Shown here one piece after another: positions 8,534 through 16,881 of a stretch of 64,000 bases of DNA. The stretch spans positions 186,001 to 250,000 of the forward strand of contig CAWCHQ010000001.1 in the NCBI GenBank assembly GCA_963795415.1, in the 5' to 3' direction. How positions within the stretch are numbered: position 1 is the stretch's first letter; each line of letters starts with the position of its first letter. The stretch comes from CAVSUZ01 sp963795415. GTDB lineage: Bacteria; Pseudomonadota; Alphaproteobacteria; Acetobacterales; Acetobacteraceae. Below the pieces are notes generated by a model. That model was not told where the DNA came from. It saw nothing but the letters and a program-made list of their open reading frames with translations, and searched no databases. The position numbers were made by a program, and so were the translations under genes.

Positions 8534-9574
8534 TCAGAACGGCTCTTCGAGTCGCTTGGCGAGATCCTCGATGTTCTCGGGCGGCCAGCCTGCCACCGTC
8601 ATGCCGAGTGAAAGACCCATGGAGGCAAGCACCTCCTTGATCTCATTCAGCGACTTCCTCCCAAAATTCGGCGTCCGCAGCATCTCCTGCTCTGTTTTTT
8701 GGACAAGATCGCCAATGTAGACGATATTGTCGTTCTTCAGGCAGTTGGCGCTGCGGACCGACAGCTCCAGCTCATCGACCTTGCGGAGCAGGTTGCGGTT
8801 GAAGGGCAGATCGTCCTGCGGTTCCTCGGCCCGGATCTGCTGGGGCTCCTCGAAATTGATGAAGAGCTGCAGCTGATCCTGCAGGATGCGGGCGGCGAGC
8901 GCCACTGCGTCCTCGGGCGTGACCGCGCCGTTGGTCTCTACGGTCAGCAGCAGCTTGTCGTAGTCGGTCACCTGACCGACGCGGGTGGGTTCCACCTTGT
9001 AAGAGACGCGGCGCACCGGCGAGTAGATCGAATCCACGGGGATCAGCCCGATGGGTGCGTCCTCCGGCCGGTTGGCGGAGGCCGGGACATAGCCCTTGCC
9101 CAGGTTGACCGTGAACTCCATGCCGAGGCGGACCCCTTCGTCCAGCGTGCAGATCACGAGGTCGGGGTTCATGATCTCCACGTCGTGGCCGACCTGGATC
9201 TGGCCGGCGCGGAGCTCCCCAGGGCCCGAGGCGGTCAAGGTCATGCGCTTGGGGCCCTCGCCGTGCATGCGGACGGCCAGCTGCTTGATGTTCAGCACGA
9301 TGTCCGTGACGTCTTCCCGCACGCCGGCGATGGAGCTGAACTCATGCAGCACGCCATCGATCTGCACGGCGGTGACGGCGGCGCCCTGCAGGGAGGACAG
9401 CAGGATGCGGCGGATGGCATTGCCGAGGGTCATGCCGAAGCCGCGCTCCAGCGGCTCGGCGACGATGGTGGCGACTCGGGCGGGATCGGCGCCCGGCTCG
9501 ACGTCCAGCTTCTCTGGCTTGATCAGGGACTGCCAATTGCGCTGGATGACCAGACTCTGTCTCATGTGTTTCAC
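8534..9574 (-). CDS. rpoA: DNA-directed RNA polymerase subunit alpha
   Basis: A 346-residue alpha subunit. The N-terminal dimerisation/assembly domain (about 1-245) has EPLERGFGMTLGNAIRRILLSSL and GIRE-type VREDVTDIVLNIK blocks. The C-terminal domain (about 260-330) has LELSVRSANCLKNDNI..IGDLVQKTE..LRTPNFGRKSLNEIKE, the surface that contacts UP elements and activators. The annotated start is a GTG with AAGGA five nt upstream; an ATG three codons later (9565) is the alternative. Operon partner of rpsK and rplQ. Confidence 0.98.
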   Translation of the reverse strand: MKHMRQSLVIQRNWQSLIKPEKLDVEPGADPARVATIVAEPLERGFGMTLGNAIRRILLSSLQGAAVTAVQIDGVLHEFSSIAGVREDVTDIVLNIKQLAVRMHGEGPKRMTLTASGPGELRAGQIQVGHDVEIMNPDLVICTLDEGVRLGMEFTVNLGKGYVPASANRPEDAPIGLIPVDSIYSPVRRVSYKVEPTRVGQVTDYDKLLLTVETNGAVTPEDAVALAARILQDQLQLFINFEEPQQIRAEEPQDDLPFNRNLLRKVDELELSVRSANCLKNDNIVYIGDLVQKTEQEMLRTPNFGRKSLNEIKEVLASMGLSLGMTVAGWPPENIEDLAKRLEEPF

Positions 9575-9647
9575 GTATCCTTCAGCCCGCTGCAGGGCCG
9601 GGCCGGCGCGGGACGCTTAGCGAGGCGGCACCAGGCCGCGCAAAAAT

Positions 9648-10046
9648 TCAGACGCGCCGGCGCTTGCGCGGACGGCAGCCATTATGTGGGATCGGGGTCA
9701 TGTCACGAATAGCCGTGATGTTGAAACCGACGGCCTGCAATGCCCGGAGTGCGCTCTCACGGCCGGAACCGGGACCGCTGACCTCGATTTCGAGGGTCTC
9801 CATGCCATGTTCGCGGGCCTTGCGGCCGGCATCCTCGGCGGCGACCTGGGCGGCATAGGGGGTGGACTTCCGGCTGCCCTTGAAGCCCTGGCTTCCGGCC
9901 GAGGACCAGGCGATCGCGTTGCCCTGGGCGTCGCTGATGGTGACGATGGTGTTGTTGAACGTCGCGGCAACGTGGGCGACGCCGGCGATAATGTTCTTGC
10001 GCTCCCTGCGGCGGGGGCGGGCTGTGGTTCCGGCGGGTTTCGCCAT
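9648..10046 (-). CDS. rpsK: 30S ribosomal protein S11
   Basis: A 132-residue S11: GVAHV.ATFNNTIVTISD..GN.I.W.SAG..GFKGSRKSTPYAAQ and the C-terminal MTPIPHNGCRPRKRRRV are diagnostic. It sits on the platform of the small subunit near the E site. The frame is open well upstream, but the ATG at 10046 (MAKPAGTTARPRR) gives the normal length and N-terminus. It lies 94 nt downstream of rpsM. Confidence 0.97.
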   Translation of the reverse strand: MAKPAGTTARPRRRERKNIIAGVAHVAATFNNTIVTISDAQGNAIAWSSAGSQGFKGSRKSTPYAAQVAAEDAGRKAREHGMETLEIEVSGPGSGRESALRALQAVGFNITAIRDMTPIPHNGCRPRKRRRV

Positions 10047-10140
10047 GGCGGGGTGGGTCCTGAGTTGATGCTGGGCTGCCTTTCCCCAGGAGACGGTTGG
10101 AGGGGGAAAGCCGGAGTGGGAGGCTGGGCTTGCTGGGGTC

Positions 10141-10518
10141 CTATTTCGTGACCTTCTTCTTGCCGGCGATCGCCACGGCCTTGCCCTTGCGGGTGCGGGC
10201 ATTGGTGTGGGTACGCTGACCCCGGACGGGCAATCCGCGGCGGTGACGCAGACCGCGGTAGCAGCCGAGGTCCATCAGGCGCTTGATGTTCATCGCGACT
10301 TCGCGGCGCAGGTCGCCCTCGACGCGGTATTCACGGTCGATTAGCTCGCGGATGCGAAGGACTTCTTCGTCGGAGAGCTGGTTGACTCGCCGCTCATCTG
10401 GAATCGCCAGGCGGGTGCAGACTTCCGCGGCCTTGGTGGGACCGATGCCATAGATGTAGCGCAGGCCGATGGTGACCCGCTTGTTCGTGGGGATGTTCAC
10501 GCCGGCAATACGCGCCAC
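10141..10518 (-). CDS. rpsM: 30S ribosomal protein S13
   Basis: A 125-residue S13: ARIAGVNIP..KRV.IGLRYIYGIG, then the helical repeat and the basic tail RGLRHRRGLPVRGQRTHTNARTRKG. It sits in the small-subunit head and contacts S19, the P-site tRNA and the B1 bridges. The frame is open much further upstream, but the GTG at 10518 gives the conserved N-terminus and is preceded by GGAAAGG, so I chose it. It is the first gene of this operon in the window; secY and adk, often upstream, are absent here. Confidence 0.96.
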   Translation of the reverse strand: MARIAGVNIPTNKRVTIGLRYIYGIGPTKAAEVCTRLAIPDERRVNQLSDEEVLRIRELIDREYRVEGDLRREVAMNIKRLMDLGCYRGLRHRRGLPVRGQRTHTNARTRKGKAVAIAGKKKVTK

Positions 10519-10884
10519 GCCGAGACCTTTCCTGCAAGCAGTCGAAGCTGCAAAGACGCAAGGGCCCGCGGGCAAGGCACCCGCGGACCCGAATGACTGA
10601 CTAGAGCGCGGGTTACCCCGGAGGGGCTGGAGTGTCAATTGTATGCCTTCAACTTTTCGTGAGCTTCGACTCACGCAGTTGTGAGCAGGGCCGCGCGAGA
10701 AGCCCACGATTGCAACGTCTTGCAACATTCGCCTTTATCTGCTCACGTGCCTTTAACGTTGTAATCACAAATATTACGCAACCATTTTGCGTAACGGTCT
10801 TCCTAATTGCGAATTTGATGATGCGCAGTCACCGCTCCGTGAGTATCATCAGAAATGCTCAAGGAAACGTGAGGTGCTGTTACC
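10519..10884. other. Intergenic region between the ribosomal operon and the acyltransferase gene
   Basis: It should hold two divergent promoters. Near rpsM is a GGGCCCGCGGGC...CCCGCGGACCC hairpin (about 10561-10590) in the leader on the minus strand, a candidate attenuator or protein-binding leader. GTGAGCTTCGACTCAC (about 10659-10674) is another inverted repeat. From about 10700 the DNA becomes A/T-rich toward the acyltransferase start. I see no gene in it. Confidence 0.6.
10774..10794. promoter_or_regulatory. Candidate operator: perfect inverted repeat TTACGCAA-N5-TTGCGTAA
   Basis: Two perfect 8-bp arms separated by 5 nt lie 90 nt upstream of the acyltransferase ATG in A/T-rich DNA. The size and spacing fit a dimeric transcription factor site. 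No adjacent regulator gene points to which one. Confidence 0.5.
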
Positions 10885-11583
10885 ATGAATATATCGATTC
10901 CGAGCAAAGAAACAATTCTGAGCCAAGATCTCACATTACAGGAATTCAGCATTGAATTTGCGGAAACTCCGGAGGATCGGCAGGAAGCGTATCGGTTGCG
11001 ATATCAAGTTTATTGCCTCGAACGAGGGTTTGAGCCGGGCCAAAATGGGTTGGAAATGGACGAGTATGACGGCTATGCGCCGCACGTTCTGCTGCGGGTC
11101 AGAGCCACTGGCCAAGTAATCGGCACGGTGCGGCTCGTGACCACAAGTCGCTTCGATCCAGAAATATTATTGCCTATGGAACGAGTTAGCCAATCATTTA
11201 AATTACGTCAGATTCCGCGGCATCAACTTGCCGAAGTGTCACGTTTTTCTTTGTCGAAAAGTTTTCGCGCCGCGAACGGCTTCCAATCCGGGCTGATCAG
11301 GCTGGGGCTGGTCCGCGGAATTATCGAGTTGAGTCAACGACTCGGGATTCGTTATTGGTGCGCTCTGATGGAGCCGAAGCTGTTGCGGCTGCTGCAACGG
11401 TCAGCCATCTACTTTCAACAGACGGGCAGCATGGTGGAGCACCATGGGTTGCGGCAGCCCTCGGTGGTGGCGTTGCCGGAGATGCTCGAGCGAATCCGGC
11501 GCGAGCAGGGGGAGACATGGGATTTCCTAACCGACGGCGGCCGGTTGTGCGAAGACATGCGACTGGAAACGGCGGCTGCCTGA
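10885..11583 (+). CDS. PEP-CTERM/exosortase-associated-type acyltransferase (GNAT fold, N-acyl amino acid synthase-like)
   Basis: A 232-residue protein with the LuxI/FeeM-type GNAT layout: EAYRLRYQVYCLERGFEP near the N-terminus, EMDEYDGYAPHVLLR, GTVRLV (the conserved strand before the acyl-donor cleft) and LAEVSRFSLSKSFR. Proteins of this type occur beside exosortase or E1-like genes and are thought to join an acyl chain to an amino acid or similar amine. GAGGTG precedes the ATG. The neighbours, an E1-nitroreductase fusion and a PEP-CTERM protein, fit. It is more A/T-rich than its surroundings at the 5' end. Product chemistry is inferred. Confidence 0.8.
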   Translation: MNISIPSKETILSQDLTLQEFSIEFAETPEDRQEAYRLRYQVYCLERGFEPGQNGLEMDEYDGYAPHVLLRVRATGQVIGTVRLVTTSRFDPEILLPMERVSQSFKLRQIPRHQLAEVSRFSLSKSFRAANGFQSGLIRLGLVRGIIELSQRLGIRYWCALMEPKLLRLLQRSAIYFQQTGSMVEHHGLRQPSVVALPEMLERIRREQGETWDFLTDGGRLCEDMRLETAAA

Positions 11584-11589
11584 TCCGCT

Positions 11590-13662
11590 TCAATCGGACC
11601 GGGGCACGCCCGGGCGATTGTCGTAGGCCGGCGTGGCTTCACCGGTTGAAGGAGACCCCCCAGCTTCAGTCACCATAAGCTCCGTCAGGGGGAGTCGTGC
11701 CGAGCGGACCGAAGGCAGCCGGGGCCGTGGCTCGCCGATCCGGGCGATGAACAGGACCTGATCCGGCGCGGCGCCGAGCGTCCGGCTGAACGCGCCGGCT
11801 AGTCGCCCGGCTTTGGCGAGTAGCGAAGCCTCCGCGGTGAAGCGGTGCTGGGCCTGGCCGTAGCGGGCGAAGGCGATGGGGGCGATGCCCGGCTGCATCG
11901 CCAGGCCGAGCATGGTGGCGGTCAGCCAGAATCGTTGGATGGCCTGCCCCGCGGCAAGGATCGCCTCGATGCCGGTTGCGCCCGGCGGGCGCAGGAATAC
12001 GGCGAAAGAGGATGACTGGAGGGCGGGCAGGTAATCAAGCTGCGCCGCGGCGCTTGCAGTCCCCAGAAGGTTCAGGCGTTGCATGCGAGGCCAGCTGGCC
12101 ATGGCCCAGCGAAACAGCGGCAACATGGGAGGAGCGAGGCCGACCGAGCGGGCGGGAATACCCTTGGGGCTGAGCGGCCGTTCCCAGTCGATGACGGCCT
12201 GGTGGATTGGGAACATCTCCGGGCAGCGCAGCCGGATGTCAGTGGCCGCCGCACCGAGTCGGGCGATGGCCAGGCGGGCTTGCGCGCCTGCGTGCCACCG
12301 AAGCGGAAGCCTGCCCTGCAGCGCGGATTCGAGCGCGGCGATCTCGGCCGCGGTCAACGGCCGGCGGCGATAGGGCCGGCGGTCCACGCTGCGGAGCGTT
12401 AGGAATTTGAGCAGCGGATCGGGTTCCACATGGGAGACGGGCGGAAGTTCAACCCGGATCTGATCCCGGCCGACGAGGCTCCAGGAGAACTCGCGGCTCC
12501 ATCCGGTTGCGGCGATGCGCATCGTTTCCAGCAGCATGCCGGCGGAGAGGGAGGTGGGTTCGCCCGCGGAGTATTCGTACGGGTTGTCCGGTTCCCGGCG
12601 GATATGGACGATCACCGCGTCGTTGCCGGCGGGTTCGAAACGCCAGGGCTGGACGTTGTCGCCGCTGGGTGCCCAGCGCGCGAGGTTGAGAATCTCGGCC
12701 AGGACGGTGCGGCCGGTCGCCGGCGGGTCGGGGGCGGGCTGGGTGGTTACGGGCTGGGCGGTTGCGGGCTGGGCGGTTGCGGGCCGGCGCGCCTGCGCGC
12801 GGCGGATGGTGCGCCGGGCGACGGCGAGTTTCGCCTGCTGGACCGGACCCGCAAGCCCGAATGGCAGGCGGGTGGTCACCATGCGGTCGAGATAGGCGTC
12901 GAAGTGGTGGTGCCAGGGGGCGGGCCTTATGCCCGCGCGGCCCAGCAGCAGCTTGAGGGCGGCAGCGGCGGTCACCCCGGCGCAAAGCTGGACCGCGGCG
13001 GAGGTGGACGGACCCTTACGGGCGGCGAGATTGATGCGGGTTGGGTCCACCAGGTAGCGGCGGTGGAGGCCTTTGGGGACCAGGCCAATAAGAAAGTGGA
13101 GGAACTGCTCCTCCGGGCGGCGGCCTTCCATGCGAAAGTAGCTTTCGAAGCTCATGCCCCCGGGGGTGAAGATCAGGTAGCCGACTCCGGCGCCGATGGG
13201 GGCAGCGGTGACGGCAGGAATCCCGAGGGCGCGGCAGCGGGCGAAGAGCTGGCGCCGGATGGGGATTTCAAAGAAGTCGAGGCCATCGACGAAGAGATCG
13301 ACGCCGGCGAGGAAGTCATCGACCGAATCGGGTTGGACGCCGGTATCGAAGCGGCGGATTTGCAGCTCCGGGTTGATCTGAAGGGCCATTTCCTGGAGCA
13401 CCTCGGCCTTGGGGCGGCCGATGGTGCTGACCAGGGCGCCAATTTGGCGGTTGAAATTGGCGAATTCGAATTCGTCGAAATCGGCGATGGTGAAGGCACC
13501 AATTCCCAGGCGGGCGAGGGTGAGCAGATAGATGCCGCCGACCCCGCCCATTCCGGCGATGGCAACGCGTCTGGCCCGCAGCGCGAGTTGTTCCCAGTCG
13601 GTGACCCAGCCGAGGTTGCGGTCGAAGGCGAGATCGTAGGGGAAGGATTGCGCATCAGTCAT
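11590..13662 (-). CDS. ThiF/E1-like adenylyltransferase fused to a nitroreductase-like domain
   Basis: A 690-residue two-domain protein. Residues about 1-280 are an E1/ThiF/MoeB fold: GMGGVGG nucleotide loop (about 37-43), DFDEFEFANFNRQ, and DLFVDGLDFFEI. No CxxC zinc pairs or catalytic Cys position stands out. A Pro/Ala-rich linker (about 290-325, ATAQPATAQPVTTQP) leads to a nitroreductase-like domain (about 330-660: LARWAPSGDNVQPWRF, VDRRPYRRRPL, QRFWLTATMLGLAMQP). The convergent acyltransferase ends 6 nt away, so the two form a compact pair. E1 plus nitroreductase plus GNAT suggests modification of a small amino-acid-derived metabolite; this is inference. Confidence 0.85.
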   Translation of the reverse strand: MTDAQSFPYDLAFDRNLGWVTDWEQLALRARRVAIAGMGGVGGIYLLTLARLGIGAFTIADFDEFEFANFNRQIGALVSTIGRPKAEVLQEMALQINPELQIRRFDTGVQPDSVDDFLAGVDLFVDGLDFFEIPIRRQLFARCRALGIPAVTAAPIGAGVGYLIFTPGGMSFESYFRMEGRRPEEQFLHFLIGLVPKGLHRRYLVDPTRINLAARKGPSTSAAVQLCAGVTAAAALKLLLGRAGIRPAPWHHHFDAYLDRMVTTRLPFGLAGPVQQAKLAVARRTIRRAQARRPATAQPATAQPVTTQPAPDPPATGRTVLAEILNLARWAPSGDNVQPWRFEPAGNDAVIVHIRREPDNPYEYSAGEPTSLSAGMLLETMRIAATGWSREFSWSLVGRDQIRVELPPVSHVEPDPLLKFLTLRSVDRRPYRRRPLTAAEIAALESALQGRLPLRWHAGAQARLAIARLGAAATDIRLRCPEMFPIHQAVIDWERPLSPKGIPARSVGLAPPMLPLFRWAMASWPRMQRLNLLGTASAAAQLDYLPALQSSSFAVFLRPPGATGIEAILAAGQAIQRFWLTATMLGLAMQPGIAPIAFARYGQAQHRFTAEASLLAKAGRLAGAFSRTLGAAPDQVLFIARIGEPRPRLPSVRSARLPLTELMVTEAGGSPSTGEATPAYDNRPGVPRSD

Positions 13663-13670
13663 GGTGCGGT

Positions 13671-13702
13671 ACTCCGATGCGTCGCGACTCCGATGCGTCG
13701 CG
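13671..13702. repeat. Two tandem copies of a 16-bp unit before the E1-nitroreductase gene
   Basis: ACTCCGATGCGTCGCG occurs at 13671-13686 and again at 13687-13702, ending eight bases before the ATG of the minus-strand E1-nitroreductase gene, over its ribosome-binding region. The rest of the gap to 13972 shows no gene. Confidence 0.7.
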
Positions 13703-13972
13703 TGGGCGCGGGTTCGAGCGAAAGAGGGAGGAGTTGCGGTCAGCTTACCGGGGGGGTAAGGGGCGGGGAAACGGGGTTTGTCCGCGGGCCCTTGGACAAC
13801 GCGGAATTCACGGTTGTGTTGGTCTGCATTGGCGCCGCTATCACAGGTTGGTGAGGGAAGCTAAAGGATCGCTAATCGCTCACGTTAACCGCTTGCAATC
13901 CGGTCCGTTCTGGCGCACGGTGGTTTGGGTAACAAACAGACGCCGCGGTAATCCGGCACATCGGAGAGTAAC

Positions 13973-14836
13973 ATGCGGACCATCAGTTTCGTTAAAGCGG
14001 CTGCGCTAGGGATCGGCCTGACGGTTGGAGCTTTTGGGGTAGCCTCTGCGGCTCCGTCGCCGACGCCCATTGATTTCACGTGGAATCCATCGGCGCTGGG
14101 GTTGGGGGCCGCGCAGTTCACGGCCAACGGCTTCCAGATGGGCGACTTTGCCACGATCAACGTTCCGGCCAATCCGGCCCCGGGAGGATCGGTGAGCGAA
14201 TCGGGATTCCTGGTTCCCACCGCCTTCCAGCTTAGCGGCACAAACGTGAGCACGGCGAACTCCACATTGCCGGGGAGCTGGGGCATCTACGAATCATTTA
14301 CCGCGACATCTCATCTTACGGCTTGCACGGGCGGCTTGTGCGGTGCGTTCGACAGCGTGACAGCATCGGTTTTCGTATACTCGACCGCCACCGGGGTGGT
14401 GAGCGTGACCTTCCCCACCCCCGGGGGTGCTCCGGTGATCACCCTGCCTCCGGGCGCCACCGCGACTGAGATTGCGACCTTGTCGGGCCCAATTGGCGGT
14501 TCACCCAATACGACTTCTATCATCTCAGGGGTGCCGGGCGCGAGTGTAGATACCACATTTAAGCCCTTGCCAGCGGCTGACGGATTTTTCGTGAGCCCGC
14601 CAGTTACCATGGTACTGGACCTGGAGCAGGCGTTCATTAATACGACGGGGGAAATCACCAGCACTCCGACGGGTTGCGCCAGCAGTATCCCGGGGATCGC
14701 CTGCATCATCCAGATCAACAACGGCGGCGGGAACGGCAACTTCTTCGCCCGCGCAGTGCCGGAGCCAGGAACGCTCGCGATCCTGGGGATGGGCCTGGCG
14801 GGGCTAGGGTTTATCCGCCGGCGGCGCCACGCCTGA
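13973..14836 (+). CDS. PEP-CTERM sorting-domain protein
   Basis: A 287-residue secreted protein. It opens with a Sec signal peptide ending near ASA (about residue 26), followed by a Ser/Thr/Gly-rich middle. The C-terminus is the exosortase signal: VPEPGT, a hydrophobic helix (LAILGMGLAGLGF) and RRRRHA. Exosortase removes the tail and the protein is delivered to the cell surface or matrix. No exosortase gene is in the window. A strong terminator follows immediately. The body has no domain I recognise. Confidence 0.92.
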   Translation: MRTISFVKAAALGIGLTVGAFGVASAAPSPTPIDFTWNPSALGLGAAQFTANGFQMGDFATINVPANPAPGGSVSESGFLVPTAFQLSGTNVSTANSTLPGSWGIYESFTATSHLTACTGGLCGAFDSVTASVFVYSTATGVVSVTFPTPGGAPVITLPPGATATEIATLSGPIGGSPNTTSIISGVPGASVDTTFKPLPAADGFFVSPPVTMVLDLEQAFINTTGEITSTPTGCASSIPGIACIIQINNGGGNGNFFARAVPEPGTLAILGMGLAGLGFIRRRRHA

Positions 14837-14857
14837 CCGCTTCACTCTCTTCCGACA

Positions 14858-14885
14858 AACGGCGCCTTCGGGCGCCGTTTTTTTT
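14858..14885 (+). terminator. Rho-independent terminator after the PEP-CTERM gene
   Basis: AACGGCGCC-TTCG-GGCGCCGTT is a perfect stem with a UUCG-type tetraloop, running into eight or nine T. It lies about 20 nt after the stop codon. Confidence 0.93.
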
Positions 14886-14917
14886 GCAGTTCGGCCTTGG
14901 CGGCAGGCCCAGGCGCG

Positions 14918-15307
14918 TTACGGCGTGCGCACGTGGCTCGCGCCAGCTGCCTGGGCAAACCGCGCAAAACTTGCATCAAACGTCACGAAGGCCACGCACT
15001 TCCCCGAGGCGCTCAGGTGCAGCGCACCCGCGAAGTCCACCCCCTGCTCCGCCCAATCCAATGCCCGTACGGCGAGAGTGGCGTTTTCCAAAAGGACCCG
15101 GGGCAGGCCGGCGAACCGGCGGAGGGCCGTTGCGATCTGCCGGGGCGGGTAGCCATAGGTGCTGCGAAGCACCCATTCGATTTCCAGCAGGACGGTTGTC
15201 GGCACCCAAACATCGTGCTCGCCCACGAGGCGCCGTGCCCGGGGCGACTGCTCGGGGTGATCGTTCGTCAGGTAGCGAATGATGACGTTAGTATCGACCG
15301 CGAGCAT
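14918..15307 (-). CDS. PIN-domain RNase, VapC-type toxin
   Basis: A 129-residue PIN domain: VDTNVIIRYL (first catalytic Asp at residue 5), LLEIEWVL (acidic residue of the second position), DFAGALHLSASG and FVTFDASFAR (third and fourth acidic positions). Such toxins cleave tRNA or rRNA when not held by their antitoxin. The gene overlaps the upstream AbrB-type gene by 20 nt, the normal antitoxin-then-toxin order. Confidence 0.9.
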   Translation of the reverse strand: MLAVDTNVIIRYLTNDHPEQSPRARRLVGEHDVWVPTTVLLEIEWVLRSTYGYPPRQIATALRRFAGLPRVLLENATLAVRALDWAEQGVDFAGALHLSASGKCVAFVTFDASFARFAQAAGASHVRTP

Positions 15308-15569
15308 GTCGCCGGCGCACCTCGTTCTCGATTCCGGCGGTCATTTCCTCCAATGTCTTCGGCGGCCCCTCATGGAATAAGAAGCCGAATACCTCGTCTG
15401 GCCGGGTCGAAGGGAACAGGGGAGCCGACTTTAGTAGTATCCCCTCTGGTCTTTCCTCAACCACCAGCCGCGTCCCGGCATCCCAGTGCCTGCGCCGGCG
15501 GATTTCGGCTGGCAGGATAACCTGGCCTTTGGTGGATAAAGTGGTGGTCAGTTCGTCTGGGTCTGACAT
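15288..15569 (-). CDS. AbrB/SpoVT/VapB-type antitoxin
   Basis: A 93-residue protein with the swapped-hairpin DNA-binding signature TTLSTKGQVILPAEIRRRRHWDAGTRLVV near the N-terminus, followed by a toxin-binding tail. The frame is open further upstream, but the ATG at 15569 begins right before the domain. It partners the overlapping PIN toxin and probably autoregulates the pair. Confidence 0.88.
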   Translation of the reverse strand: MSDPDELTTTLSTKGQVILPAEIRRRRHWDAGTRLVVEERPEGILLKSAPLFPSTRPDEVFGFLFHEGPPKTLEEMTAGIENEVRRRHARGRY

Positions 15570-15916
15570 TGCTGGGGTGCGAAGTGGGCTAGGGTGGTAA
15601 GACAAACGTAAGATAGGGTCGGATCGGTGCAAAGCAAGACGCCGGTGGGTGCCCATTGGGGCCTAAGCAGCATCCGGCGGAGCGCTTCGGCGTTCCGCCG
15701 ATAAGATGATGCGTCTTCAACAACTTCTCAGCAGACTTGCGTGGCGCAAACCACGAAAGTCTGCTTAAGCGGGGTCGGGATTGCTTCGGCCCCTCCGGCC
15801 TCGCAATAACGAGGGCCTCCACCTTCGCGGGAGCAAGCTTTCGGCCCGCTTCGCGGTCTCGTGATAACAGCGTTGGGCAATGACAGCGTTTGGGACCCCG
15901 ATCCTATGCTGCGATC
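15570..15916. other. Intergenic region with REP-like palindromes and a 13-bp tandem duplication
   Basis: It contains GCCCCTCCGGCCTCGCAATAACG and GCGGCCGCTTCGC-type palindromes of the dispersed kind that end in CGCAATAACG or GCGGGAATGAC, and GCAGACTTGC/GCAGACTTGCGTGG-type inverted bases near 15735-15765. GATCCTATGCTGC is directly repeated at 15900-15912 and 15913-15925; the second copy contains the msrA stop codon. I see no gene. Confidence 0.55.
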
Positions 15917-16465
15917 CTATGCTGCGGCGGGGCGTTTCAGCCGGTCCTGGTATTTCTTGCGGAATTTGGCGACTTTCGGGGCGATGATGGCCTGGCAATA
16001 GCCGGACCAGGGGTTGCGGGCGAAGTAGTCGTCATGCTCCGGTTCGGCGGGATAAAAGGCCTCCAGCGGGACAAGCTCGGTGGTAAGGGGGGCGGCCCAG
16101 AGGTTCTCCGCCGTGATTTCCTGCATAGCCCCCTGAGCGGTGCGGCGCTGCTCATCCGAGTGGGTCAGGATGATCGAGCGATACTGATGGCCGATATCGT
16201 TGCCCTGGCGGTCCTTCGTGGTGGGATCGTGAATGGTGAAAAACACGTGGAGCAGATCGGCGTAGGAAATCTGGGCGGGGTCGAATTCAATCTGGACGAC
16301 CTCGGCGTGGCCGGTGTTGCCGTTGCAAACCTGCTTGTAGGTCGGATTGGCGAGGTGGCCGCCGGCGTAGCCGGAAGTAACCCGGCTCACGCCGCGGAGA
16401 TCCTTGAACACGGCTTCGAGACACCAGAAGCAGCCGCCGCCGAGGGTTGCGAGTTCGCTGAGCAT
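15917..16465 (-). CDS. msrA: Peptide-methionine (S)-S-oxide reductase
   Basis: A 182-residue MsrA with the GGCFWC active site (catalytic Cys about residue 12), YAGG, GHAEVV..FDP and FFTIHDPTT blocks. It reduces methionine-S-sulfoxide in proteins using thioredoxin. Resolving cysteines include the one in SGYCQAI near the C-terminus. No signal peptide, so cytoplasmic. The final Pro-Ala-Ala-Ala and stop lie in a 13-bp tandem repeat. Confidence 0.97.
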   Translation of the reverse strand: MLSELATLGGGCFWCLEAVFKDLRGVSRVTSGYAGGHLANPTYKQVCNGNTGHAEVVQIEFDPAQISYADLLHVFFTIHDPTTKDRQGNDIGHQYRSIILTHSDEQRRTAQGAMQEITAENLWAAPLTTELVPLEAFYPAEPEHDDYFARNPWSGYCQAIIAPKVAKFRKKYQDRLKRPAAA

Positions 16466-16602
16466 GAGAGTGCGTCCTCCGGTTCAGGTTGCCGCCTGTG
16501 CACGCTCGGAAGCAATAGCGCGATGATGGCCGCGTCAACCCCGGCATGACGTGGGGTGTCACGCGGTCATGACACGCGAGGTCACGCGGCTGTGAAAGGG
16601 GG

Positions 16603-16815
16603 TCAGCGGCGGAAGAGCCAGGCGATGAGGGTGAGGAGAAGGGAAAAGATGACGGAAATGAGAATGCTCGAGCCGAGCGGGAAGTAGAAGGAGAAGCCGG
16701 GGCGTCGGACGCTGATATCGCCGGGAAGGTGGCCGAGACCGATGCGGGCGAGCCAGGGCCAGATGATGCCGAGTACGAGAAGTGTCAGGCCGGCATAGAT
16801 CAGCAGGGCGCGCAT
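16603..16815 (-). CDS. DUF2905 family small membrane protein
   Basis: A 70-residue protein with two hydrophobic segments (about 3-21 and 46-66) around the conserved loop GLGHLPGDISVRRPGFSFYFPLGSS. This pattern (LPGDI...FYFPLG.S) is typical of DUF2905, whose function is unknown. It follows the sugar-epimerase-like gene on the same strand, separated by a strong hairpin. Confidence 0.85.
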   Translation of the reverse strand: MRALLIYAGLTLLVLGIIWPWLARIGLGHLPGDISVRRPGFSFYFPLGSSILISVIFSLLLTLIAWLFRR

Positions 16816-16836
16816 CGGCCGTTACGCGGCGTGGCC

Positions 16837-16873
16837 CTCACCCGGATCTCTCCCGCAGAGCGGGAGAGGTGAG
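16837..16873. terminator. Hairpin between the SDR gene and the DUF2905 gene
   Basis: CTCTCCCGC-AGA-GCGGGAGAG (16848-16868) is a perfect 9-bp stem nested in an outer CTCACC/GGTGAG pair. No T-run follows on either strand. A related CCTCTCCCGGGTAAGGGAG occurs near 2635, so it may also be a member of a dispersed repeat. Confidence 0.5.
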
Positions 16874-16881
16874 AATTGAGA

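Noticed and set aside
12430..13854. Plus-strand frame of 474 codons over the E1-nitroreductase gene
   Set aside because: Glycine- and charge-rich shadow without domains; the opposite strand has E1 and nitroreductase motifs.
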